From: CAWHJN01 sp963829705
GTDB taxonomy: Bacteria > Bacteroidota > Rhodothermia > Rhodothermales > BA12
Assembly: GCA_963829705.1 (NCBI GenBank)
Contig: CAWHJN010000005.1
Coordinates: forward strand, 1,674,001 to 1,738,000
DNA: 64,000 nucleotides
Reading direction: 5' to 3'
In this document: in pieces, positions 55,927-62,899 of the stretch
How positions within the stretch are numbered: the first letter of the stretch is position 1
Layout of the letters: every line of letters begins with the position of its first letter
The notes under the pieces: generated by a model
The model's input: only the letters and a program-made list of their open reading frames with translations
The model's database searches: none
What the model was told of the DNA's origin: nothing
Position numbers and translations under genes: made by a program

Positions 55927-57879
55927 TCACGACGCCTCGCGGATGTGGTCGAGGGCTTCGGGGAATTCCAGGCTCGTCGTGTCGCCGCCGTCCGATCCGA
56001 GGTACGTGGCGCGGATGAGGCGGCGCAGCACTTTGGCATTGCGCGTTTTGGGGAGTGATTGAGCGAACAGAATCGCGCGCGGCTTGAGCGGCTTTCCGAG
56101 CGCGTCGGTCACGTTCTGGACGAGCCGGGAGCGCAGCGCCTCGCTGGCCTCGACGCCGCCCCGCAGCACAGCGAAGACGACGACCTCCTCGCCCTTCACG
56201 TCGTGCGGCACGCCGATGGCGGCGCTCTCGCGCACGTCGGGGTGCGCGTTGACGACGCCCTCGACCTCGGCGGGGCCGAGCCGTTTCCCGGCGACTTTGA
56301 TGGTGTCGTCGCTGCGGCCGAGCAGAAACCACAGCCCGTCGGCGTCGATGGCCGCGAAGTCGCCGTGCACCCAGACGCCCGGAAAGCGCTGCCAGTAGGA
56401 CTCGCGGTAGCGGTCCTGGTCGCCCCAGAAGCCGCGCGTCATGCCGATCCACGGACCGCGCACGACGAGTTCGCCGACTTCGCCACGCACCGGCTGCCCG
56501 TCGGCATCCACCACGTCGGCGTCCATGCCGGGGACGGGGCCGGAGAACGCGCACGGCTTGAGGGGCTGCAACAGGTTGCCGCACAGGATGCCGCCTGAAA
56601 TCTCCGTGCCGCCCGAGTAGTTGAGGATGGGTTTCTCGCCGCCGAGCACGTTCTCGAACGTCCACATCCACGATTCCACGTCCCACGGGCTGCCCGTCGA
56701 GGCGACGAGGCGGAGCGAGGATCGGTCGTGTTTTTTGAGCGGTGCGGTGCCGTGCGTTTTGAGCACCCGCATGAGCGTTGGCGAGACGCCGAGGTGGGTG
56801 ATGCCGTGTTTTTCGACCAGCTCCCACACCCGGTCCACGTCCGGGTAGTCGGGCGCGCCGTCGTAGAGCACCATCGTGGCCCCGACGAGCAGCGTGCCGA
56901 AGACGAGCCACGGGCCCATCATCCAGCCCATGTCGGTCATCCAGTAGAGCGTGTCGTTTTTGGTGAGGTCCATGCAGTGGTACACGTCCTGCGCGCCCTT
57001 GATGGGAAAGCCGCAGTGCGTGTGGACGGCACCTTTGGGTTTGCCCGTCGTGCCGCTCGTATAGATGATCATCACGATGTCCTCGGCACCTGTCGGCTCG
57101 GTCGCGGCCTCGGAGGGTTGCCCGTCCATCAAGTCCTGCCAGCGCACGTCGCGGCCCTCGACGTAGTCCGTCGGCTCGCCCGCGATGCGCTCGTGGACGA
57201 AGACGTGTTCGACGCCCGGCACGTTGTGCAGCGCCTCGTCGGCGGTAGGTTTGAGGGCGATGGCTTTGCCACGCCGGTAGACGGCATTCGAGGTGAAGAG
57301 CGCCTTCGCCTCGCCGTCGTTGAGGCGCGTGGCGATGGCATCGGGGCCGTAGCCGCTGAAGAGCGGCAGGATGACGCCGCCGATCTTGATGGTGGCCAGA
57401 AAGGCGATGACGAGTTCGGGCGTCATCGGCATGAGCAGCCCGATTTTGTCGCCCTTGCCGAGTCCGCGCGCCCGCAGCCCGTTCGCGCACCGGCAGACCT
57501 CGGCGTGGAGTTCGGCGTACGTCAACGTCCGCGTCGCGCCTTCCTCGCCTTCGAACCTGAGCGCCACGCGGTCGCGGGCATCGGTAGCCTGCCACTTGTC
57601 GAGCAGGTTGTGGACGATGTTCATCTCGCCGCCCACGCACCAGCGCGGGAACGCCGGGTCGCCGGTGTCCTCGTAGACCGTCGTGTACGGCTTCTGAAAC
57701 TCGATGCCGAGGTCGCGCATGACGGCATCCCAGAACCACGCCACATCCGTCCGGGCGCGGTCGAGGAGGGCAGGCAGTCCGTCGATGCCCTCACGCCGCA
57801 TGAACCGCGCGAGGTTGGTGGTTTCTACCTGCTCGGGCGTGGGACGCCAGACGATTTCCTGATCGAAGGGAAAAGGCAT
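55927..57879 (-). CDS. AMP-forming acyl-CoA synthetase, acetyl-CoA synthetase-like
   Basis: The 650-residue protein starts MPFPFDQEIVWRPT. It has the ATP-binding loop IIYTSGTTGKPKGAV, the tyrosine/Gly motif NYSGGTEISGG, VHGDFAAIDADGLWFLLGR with the hinge Asp, and the C-terminal Lys in SLPKTRNAKVLRRLIR, the site acetylated in Acs proteins. An N-terminal ACAS_N-like region (1-100) fits the acetyl-, propionyl- or acetoacetyl-CoA synthetase group. The exact acid is uncertain. The long open extension upstream of 57879 runs through intergenic repeats and is not coding. Confidence 0.93.
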   Translation of the reverse strand: MPFPFDQEIVWRPTPEQVETTNLARFMRREGIDGLPALLDRARTDVAWFWDAVMRDLGIEFQKPYTTVYEDTGDPAFPRWCVGGEMNIVHNLLDKWQATDARDRVALRFEGEEGATRTLTYAELHAEVCRCANGLRARGLGKGDKIGLLMPMTPELVIAFLATIKIGGVILPLFSGYGPDAIATRLNDGEAKALFTSNAVYRRGKAIALKPTADEALHNVPGVEHVFVHERIAGEPTDYVEGRDVRWQDLMDGQPSEAATEPTGAEDIVMIIYTSGTTGKPKGAVHTHCGFPIKGAQDVYHCMDLTKNDTLYWMTDMGWMMGPWLVFGTLLVGATMVLYDGAPDYPDVDRVWELVEKHGITHLGVSPTLMRVLKTHGTAPLKKHDRSSLRLVASTGSPWDVESWMWTFENVLGGEKPILNYSGGTEISGGILCGNLLQPLKPCAFSGPVPGMDADVVDADGQPVRGEVGELVVRGPWIGMTRGFWGDQDRYRESYWQRFPGVWVHGDFAAIDADGLWFLLGRSDDTIKVAGKRLGPAEVEGVVNAHPDVRESAAIGVPHDVKGEEVVVFAVLRGGVEASEALRSRLVQNVTDALGKPLKPRAILFAQSLPKTRNAKVLRRLIRATYLGSDGGDTTSLEFPEALDHIREAS

Positions 57880-58116
57880 GGTTGAAAGGGGGAAGTTGGA
57901 ACGCGGAAATGGGAGAAGAGCGAGCGTCGAGGGCGGAAGTGCGCCGTAGGAGTGCAAAGCATTGCGCCCTGCGTGAGATGCAACCGAGATACGCCACGCG
58001 CACAAGAAAACACAACCGTCAAACCGGCTCACAAACCCCGTCGCGTCCCCGGCGTTACCCATCGCCCCGACCCCCTTGCACTGAGCACAACCGAAGGGCC
58101 ACAACCTCATACCTCC
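57880..58116. repeat. Composite intergenic repeats in divergent gap
   Basis: Just before the synthetase start the leader GAAAGGGGGAAGTTGGAACG is followed by CGGAAATGGG. GTAGGAGTGCAAAGCATTGC (57946-57965) with arms GTGCAA/TTGCGC follows. At 58079-58098 there is CACTGAGCACAACCGAAGGG, a second repeat motif also seen at 54495. The promoter for msrB should lie here but is not evident. Confidence 0.6.
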
Positions 58117-58494
58117 ATGTCCGACGATCTTCGCAGCCGCCTCACCGACGAACAGTACCGCGTCACGCAGCAGCAGGGCACCGAGCGCCCTTTCCAGAAC
58201 GCCTACTGGGACAACAAGGAAGAAGGCGTCTATAAATGCGTCGTCTGCCACGAGCCGCTCTTTGCCTCCGCCACCAAGTTCGAAAGCGGAACCGGTTGGC
58301 CGAGTTTCTACGAGCCTACCGCCGAGGACAACGTCGAAATCAAGCGCGACCTGTCACATGGCATGGTGCGGAGCGAGGTCGTCTGCAAAAACTGCGGCGC
58401 GCACCTCGGCCACCTTTTCGACGACGCTCCGCAGACGCCGACGGGGATGCGCTACTGCCTCAACTCCGCCTCGCTGGACTTCGAGAAAAAGTGA
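58117..58494 (+). CDS. msrB: Peptide-methionine (R)-S-oxide reductase MsrB
   Basis: The 125-residue enzyme has two zinc CxxC pairs (YKCVVC and VVCKNC), the motif SGTGWPSFYEP, GAHLGHLF and the catalytic Cys in RYCLNSASL. It reduces R-methionine sulfoxide in proteins with thioredoxin. Length and motifs are complete. It is cytoplasmic, as there is no signal. Confidence 0.97.
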   Translation: MSDDLRSRLTDEQYRVTQQQGTERPFQNAYWDNKEEGVYKCVVCHEPLFASATKFESGTGWPSFYEPTAEDNVEIKRDLSHGMVRSEVVCKNCGAHLGHLFDDAPQTPTGMRYCLNSASLDFEKK

Positions 58495-58527
58495 TGTTGC
58501 CGCCACTGCGCTCACCAGCGTCCAGCC

Positions 58528-60021
58528 TCACGCGCCTGCCGAAGTTGCCCCGTAGGCGTTCTCGATGTGGCGCAGCCACGCGCGCGCGCTGAGTGATTCG
58601 CCGGTGGCGTCGCGCAGGATGCGCGTGGCCGAACGCGACCGCCCGTGCCGGTGAACGTTCTCTCGTAGCCAGCCCAGCAGTGGCGCAAAGCGGCCTTCGC
58701 GGAAGTGCGCGTCGAGCGGCCCGAGGTCGCGCTCGGCGGCTTCGAATAGCATGGCCGACATCAGGTTGCCCAGCGTGTAGGTGGGAAAGTAGCCCAGCGT
58801 CCCGAGCGACCAGTGAACGTCCTGCAGCACCCCTTCGGCATCGTTGTGAGGGCGCAGGCCCAGGTACGTCTCCATGCCATCGTTCCACGCGGCGGGCAGG
58901 TCGGCCACGTCCAGCGTGCCCTCGACGAGCGCCACTTCGAGGTCGAAGCGCAGCATGATGTGGAGGTTGTACGTCACCTCGTCGGCCTCGACACGGATGG
59001 GGGAGGGGGCGACGTGGCGCAGCGCGGCATGAAAATCATCCAGCCCTACGCGCGCCAGTGCCTCGGGAAAAGCACGCTGGAGCGCCGGGTAGTAATGCTC
59101 CCAGAACGCGCGGCTGCGCCCGACGAGGTTTTCCCACAGCCGCGATTGAGACTCGTGCATTCCCAGCGATGTGCCCTCGGCCAGCGGCGTGCGGTCGAAG
59201 GCGGGGTCGATGCCCTGCTCGTACAATCCATGCCCCGCTTCGTGCAGCGTGCCGAAAAACGCCGACGGGAAAAAGCCCGCGTCGATGCGCGTGGTGAGCC
59301 GTACGTCCGACGTGCCGAAGGTCGTCGTGAACGGATGCGCCGACACGTCCTGCCGCCCGCGGTCGAAGTCGAAGCCAATGTCGCGCAGCACCTGCATCCC
59401 GAACTCCCACTGCGTCTTCTCGCCGAAAAAGCCCGTGATGGGGCCGAGGTCAGGTTGCGGGCGCGCGGCGATGCGCCCGACGAGTGGCACGAGCGCGTCG
59501 CGGAGTTCGCCGAACACGCGCCGCACCTCCGCCGTCGTCAGGCCTGGCTCGTAGAGGTCGAGCAGGGCGTCGTACGGGTGATCTTCGTAGCCGAGCAGCT
59601 CTGCCTGCCGCCGGTTCAGCCCGACGAGCGTTTCGAGGTGGGGCGCAAACCGGGAGAAATCATTGTGCTGCCGCGCCGCGCGCCACGCCGCTTTCGCGTG
59701 CCCGATGGTCTCGGCCATCTCCGCCACGAACGCCGACGGCAGCTTCCGCGCCCGCTCGTAGTCGCGCCCGGTGACCGCGACGAGCGCCGCGTCCCGTTCG
59801 TCGTCGAGGCTTGCTGTTTGTGCAGCATCGAGCAGGCGGGCGGTATCGGGGCTGACGAATCCCTCGTGCGCCAGCCGCCGGAGCGTCGCCACCTGTGTGG
59901 CCCGCAGCGCCGTCGCGCCCTGGGGCATGTACGTCTCCTGATCCCACTCGAGCACCGCCGCGCTGCTGGTGAGGTCGTGAAGGGTGCCGAGGTGTTCGCG
60001 GAGAGGAGAGAGGGCAGACAT
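58528..60021 (-). CDS. M32 metallocarboxypeptidase (Taq type)
   Basis: This 497-residue enzyme has LEWDQETYMP near residue 24, the zinc motif GTLHEAGHGLYEQG, the third ligand in GMHESQSRLWENLVGRS, and HIMLRFDLEVALVEGTL. These define carboxypeptidase Taq. It removes C-terminal residues from peptides in the cytoplasm. It is convergent with msrB with 33 bp between stops. Confidence 0.96.
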   Translation of the reverse strand: MSALSPLREHLGTLHDLTSSAAVLEWDQETYMPQGATALRATQVATLRRLAHEGFVSPDTARLLDAAQTASLDDERDAALVAVTGRDYERARKLPSAFVAEMAETIGHAKAAWRAARQHNDFSRFAPHLETLVGLNRRQAELLGYEDHPYDALLDLYEPGLTTAEVRRVFGELRDALVPLVGRIAARPQPDLGPITGFFGEKTQWEFGMQVLRDIGFDFDRGRQDVSAHPFTTTFGTSDVRLTTRIDAGFFPSAFFGTLHEAGHGLYEQGIDPAFDRTPLAEGTSLGMHESQSRLWENLVGRSRAFWEHYYPALQRAFPEALARVGLDDFHAALRHVAPSPIRVEADEVTYNLHIMLRFDLEVALVEGTLDVADLPAAWNDGMETYLGLRPHNDAEGVLQDVHWSLGTLGYFPTYTLGNLMSAMLFEAAERDLGPLDAHFREGRFAPLLGWLRENVHRHGRSRSATRILRDATGESLSARAWLRHIENAYGATSAGA

Positions 60022-60156
60022 AAGCGGGGATGGAGAAAGACGACGACGTACGAATCCCTGCCGCGCGCGTGCCCAGTGGCAGTGGACAGGCGGGGTGAAA
60101 AAGGCATGAGGAGGTCTCCTGAGGCTCTACACGCCCGCCTCGCGCTGCCGATGTGC

Positions 60157-60186
60157 TTGACACCCACGCGGCGGGGCGCGTATTTT
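60157..60186 (+). promoter_or_regulatory. Strong sigma70-like promoter of tRNA-Thr
   Basis: A perfect TTGACA (60157-60162) is followed after 18 bases by TATTTT (60181-60186). The start of transcription would fall within a few bases of the mature tRNA at 60197. Confidence 0.75.
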
Positions 60187-60196
60187 TGCAACCCTC

Positions 60197-60269
60197 GCCG
60201 ATATAGCTCAGTTGGTAGAGCGGTTCACTCGTAATGAACAGGTCAGCGGTTCGAATCCGCTTATCGGCT
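60197..60269 (+). tRNA. tRNA-Thr, anticodon CGT
   Basis: This 73-base tRNA has acceptor arms GCCGATA (60197-60203) and TATCGGC (60262-60268). The D arm contains AGCTCAGTTGGTAGAGC, the anticodon arm is GTTCA/TGAAC with the loop CTCGTAA (anticodon CGT at 60230-60232, reading ACG) and the T arm has GGTTCGAATCC. CCA is not encoded. Confidence 0.97.
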
Positions 60270-60274
60270 CCTCA

Positions 60275-60321
60275 GAAAACGCCCCGCACGGTACTAAAAA
60301 GGCCGATTGCGGGGCGTTTTC
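60275..60321 (+). terminator. Rho-independent terminator after tRNA-Thr
   Basis: GAAAACGCCCCGCA (60275-60288) pairs with TGCGGGGCGTTTTC (60308-60321), a 14-bp perfect stem ending in a TTTT run. Confidence 0.88.
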
Positions 60322-60556
60322 TCTTTCGGCCAAGTTCCACCCTCCGCAGGTCCGTGAAACAAGGGTTAAACAAGGACGCCTCGCTAGAGCCCTTTCTACA
60401 CCGTCTGCTGCGAGCCATGGGGCACCTGGCAACGAGCCCTCGTCCCGTTCGCCAGGGCGCTTCCTCGGCGACAGGTGGGCCCCCGAATCAGACGCTAAAA
60501 CCCCTCGGGATAGACGTGGTCTTGCTGTACCGCCCCGTCAGAGAGCGAAGCACCCT

Positions 60557-60961
60557 TCAGCCTTGCGTGAAGGCTGCAGGGGAGAGGGCCACGTCGGGAC
60601 AGGAGGCGAGCACACGCTGGTCGCTCGTGACGAGGGGCACGCCGAGCCCTTTGGCCAGCGCGACGAATTCGGCGTCGTAGGCCGAAAGGCCACGGGTCAA
60701 CGCGGCTTCGAGCACACGCCCGGTGTCGGCTTCCTGCAGGGGCACTGATACGAGCACTTCGGCCCATGCCCACACGGCTGCGGCCTCGTCAGGCTGGAGA
60801 AGGCCCGCCCGTAGGTGCTGCACGAGCACGCTCCGAAACTCGCTCTTCCACAGGGCAGGAGCTGTCCAGTGCGGGTCGCGGAGGAGGACGGCTTCGGCTT
60901 CCTCGGTGCGCTCGCCTTCGAGTAGCAGGTATGCAACGAGATTGGTGTCCGCGACGATCAC
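60557..60961 (-). CDS. PIN-domain toxin (VapC/FitB type)
   Basis: Read from GTG 60961, the 134-residue protein has the PIN signature: IVADTNLVAYLL with the first Asp, WKSEFRSVL with Glu, the third acidic residue in SAYDAEFVALAKGL and VTSDQRVL. It should be an RNA endonuclease that stops growth unless bound by its antitoxin. The start overlaps the antitoxin stop (GTGA at 60958-60961). This is the first gene pair beyond tRNA-Thr. Confidence 0.92.
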   Translation of the reverse strand: MIVADTNLVAYLLLEGERTEEAEAVLLRDPHWTAPALWKSEFRSVLVQHLRAGLLQPDEAAAVWAWAEVLVSVPLQEADTGRVLEAALTRGLSAYDAEFVALAKGLGVPLVTSDQRVLASCPDVALSPAAFTQG

Positions 60962-61221
60962 GGGCGCCCATCCTCGATGGCGCTCTGAAGCACTTCCTCT
61001 GTCAACCACACACCACGCTCCGCCATCGCGGTCCTGGTGCGGCGCACTTCCTGGAGAAACGCCTGGGGGTCGAAAGTCGCAGCGACAGTAGCTTGCTCGG
61101 CCACGCTGGTTTCGAGGCAGTGGATGGCTTCGCGGTTGAGGCTGCGGTGGTTACGGGACGCGCGCGCCTTGAGGCGGCTGTAGAGCGCGTCCGGGACGTT
61201 CTTGAGCGTGAGGGTAGCCAT
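60958..61221 (-). CDS. Ribbon-helix-helix antitoxin (FitA/Arc type)
   Basis: The 87-residue protein starts MATLTLKNVPDALYSRLKAR, the Arc/FitA ribbon-helix-helix DNA-binding fold with basic second helix (SLNREAIHCLE). The C-terminal part (QEVRRTRTAMAERGVWLTEE) should wrap the PIN toxin. It is expected to repress its own operon; a short palindrome in the upstream region could be the operator but none is clear. Confidence 0.9.
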   Translation of the reverse strand: MATLTLKNVPDALYSRLKARASRNHRSLNREAIHCLETSVAEQATVAATFDPQAFLQEVRRTRTAMAERGVWLTEEVLQSAIEDGRP

Positions 61222-61803
61222 TGCGATGTGAGGTACCAGAATGCATCCAGAATGAATCCATGAGGGTCGAGGTTTCAAGGGTCGGATAGTGCCGTTTCTT
61301 CGATACCTCAAATCTGCGACAGAGCCTTCGAAATCAGAGATTACGTGCTCAGGACGGCTGCCTGCCGGCACACCAGCATTGCGTGCTTGCGGTGGAAGCC
61401 CATAGGGACGGCGAAGTCCCCGCAGGCAGGGACAGCTACCGAATTTCTGGCTTGGTGGCGCAAGGGTACCAGCGAGCAACGGCACCGATGAAGTGCTGAG
61501 CAAACCGAACGGGCCGTCGATGCGGTAAGGAAAACTCCTTAGCGTCGGTCACTCTGCCTCGCAGATCGCCCGGCAGAGCTCTGATTCGCGGAAAAACAGG
61601 TCGTGTGGAGGCACGAAAGCGTCGAACAAAAACCCTTCGGCAGATTGCGTATTCTTGCAGCTAGGAACCGAACACAAGGTTCGGTTGCCGCACTACGGAT
61701 GACGGGCTCTTGCAGCCTCACTGTCCGTATGGTTCAGCAAGCCCTCCCAGGAGTGGACACTCCGTAGAGCCTGCTGGACTTAGCGTGTAGACATTTTAGC
61801 TAC
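61222..61803. other. Non-coding gap in the tRNA-linked region
   Basis: This 582-bp stretch has no convincing coding frame on either strand and a lower, more even base composition than the flanking chromosome. It contains a small hairpin GGGAC...GTCCC at about 61403-61419. The promoters of the antitoxin (minus) and the HTH gene (plus) should lie at its two ends. Vestiges of mobile DNA are possible but no transposase or integrase remnant is visible. Confidence 0.4.
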
Positions 61804-62214
61804 ATGCGTATGAACAAGAAGGAGCGCGCGGCGATGTACGCCCTCTCCACACGGCCTTCGGGCGACGTGCAGGGAGATCTTCTCGGAGCAGATGGTCTCC
61901 GGGAGCCCGATGCGATCCAGAGCATCAGAGTTGAACTCGCCGCCCTCAAGGCGCTGCTCGAACGGCTCCTGGAAGGTGCCGAGCTCAACTTAGAGGCCGA
62001 TAGTGCCTCTCGACTGCTTACCACCGAGGACGTTGCGTACCGGTGGCAGTGCAGCCCACGCACCGTCGAAGACCGGTTCGCCTCCGCTGAACTCGTCGCG
62101 ACGTATATCGGTGGGGCACGGCGGTTTTCACTCGCTGCTGTGAAAGCGTACGAGCGGCACAACACGCGCTCGAAGCCGAAGCGCAAGAAAGCGCCCATGC
62201 GCCAGGCGGCGTGA
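61804..62214 (+). CDS. Small helix-turn-helix (excisionase/MerR-like) protein
   Basis: This 136-residue protein has a coiled-coil-like stretch (SIRVELAALKALLERLLEG) and then a MerR/excisionase-like HTH: LLTTEDVAYRWQCSPRTVEDRF followed by a wing with YIGGARRFSLAAVKAYE. The C-terminus is basic (SKPKRKKAPMRQ). Such proteins act as excisionases or small regulators on mobile elements. It precedes an array of four palindromes and could bind them. Confidence 0.8.
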   Translation: MRMNKKERAAMYALSTRPSGDVQGDLLGADGLREPDAIQSIRVELAALKALLERLLEGAELNLEADSASRLLTTEDVAYRWQCSPRTVEDRFASAELVATYIGGARRFSLAAVKAYERHNTRSKPKRKKAPMRQAA

Positions 62215-62221
62215 GAAAGCA

Positions 62222-62296
62222 TTGTCTCCGCGGAGACAACAGCGCAGGATGCATCCTGCAGTGCAGGTCAGACCTGCATCGCCTCCCTAGCGGGAG
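62222..62296. repeat. Array of four adjacent palindromes with different sequences
   Basis: In order: TTGTCTCCG/CGGAGACAA (62222-62239, perfect 18 bp), GCAGGATGCATCCTGC (62244-62259, perfect 16 bp), TGCAGGTC-A-GACCTGCA (62262-62278), and CTCCC-TAGC-GGGAG (62283-62296, short loop, 62283-62287 with 62292-62296). They fill nearly all of the 107-bp gap between the HTH gene and the ribonucleotide reductase fragment. The arms are unrelated to each other, unlike repeats of one operator. Confidence 0.85.
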
Positions 62297-62321
62297 TGCT
62301 AGCTCGAACACATAAACAGCA

Positions 62322-62899
62322 ATGAAAAATGTTCGCGCTCAGAAAACAGCCTCTACCAACAAGGAGGGGCTGCGCAATCATACCGTCCAGAATTCCACTG
62401 GAACGTCCGATGTGGACGCAGCCACGACTTTCGTGGGCAACACGAAAGCTGGCCCGAAAGACAAGCAGGCCTACGCGCTGATCGAGGATGGCTACGACGG
62501 TTCCTTTAACGGCGAGGCCTACGCAGCGATAGCGTCCCTCATGGACTGCGATACGACGGGCATAGAGCCGGCCACCGCGCTCGTCTCCTACAAGCTCCTG
62601 GCGGGCAAAGGCAACGCGTCGGTCAAGATGGTCAACCAGACCGTGCGCGAAGCGCTCTATCACCTGGGCTACAGCGCCCAGCGGTCTCCTGCCTTCCCGA
62701 AAAGCCAGATCGACGAGATTCTCGCCTACATCGAGGAGCACGACACCATCGAGGGTGCGCCGCATCTCAAAGAGGAGCACCTCGCGGTGTTCGACTGCGC
62801 CTTTAAGCCGGCCGGCGGCGAGCGCTTTCTGCACTACATGGGCCACCTCAAGATGATGGCCGCCGTGCAGCCGTTCGTCTGGGCGCATTGTCCAAAACG
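62322..62899 (+). CDS. nrdJ: Fragment or split C-terminal part of class II (B12-dependent) ribonucleotide reductase
   Basis: An ATG at 62322 opens with about 70 unrecognised residues. From SLMDCDTTGIEPATALVSYK the sequence follows the C-terminal part of long NrdJ enzymes: KMVNQTVREALYHLGY, GAPHLKEEHLAVFDCAF and GHLKMMAAVQPFV. The conserved continuation GALSKT lies in another frame after a one-base loss near 62880. The catalytic N-terminal half is not upstream; instead there are palindromes and an HTH gene. So it is a truncated copy or a separate subunit like NrdJb. An intein begins just after SKT. Confidence 0.75.

Noticed and set aside
57880..58251. Upstream extension of the acyl-CoA synthetase
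   Set aside because: It translates intergenic repeats and part of msrB antisense; the family N-terminus begins at 57879.
60557..61221. HipBA or VapBC with upstream operator repeats
   Set aside because: The toxin-antitoxin pair is accepted as PIN/RHH, but no convincing operator palindrome was found next to 61221.
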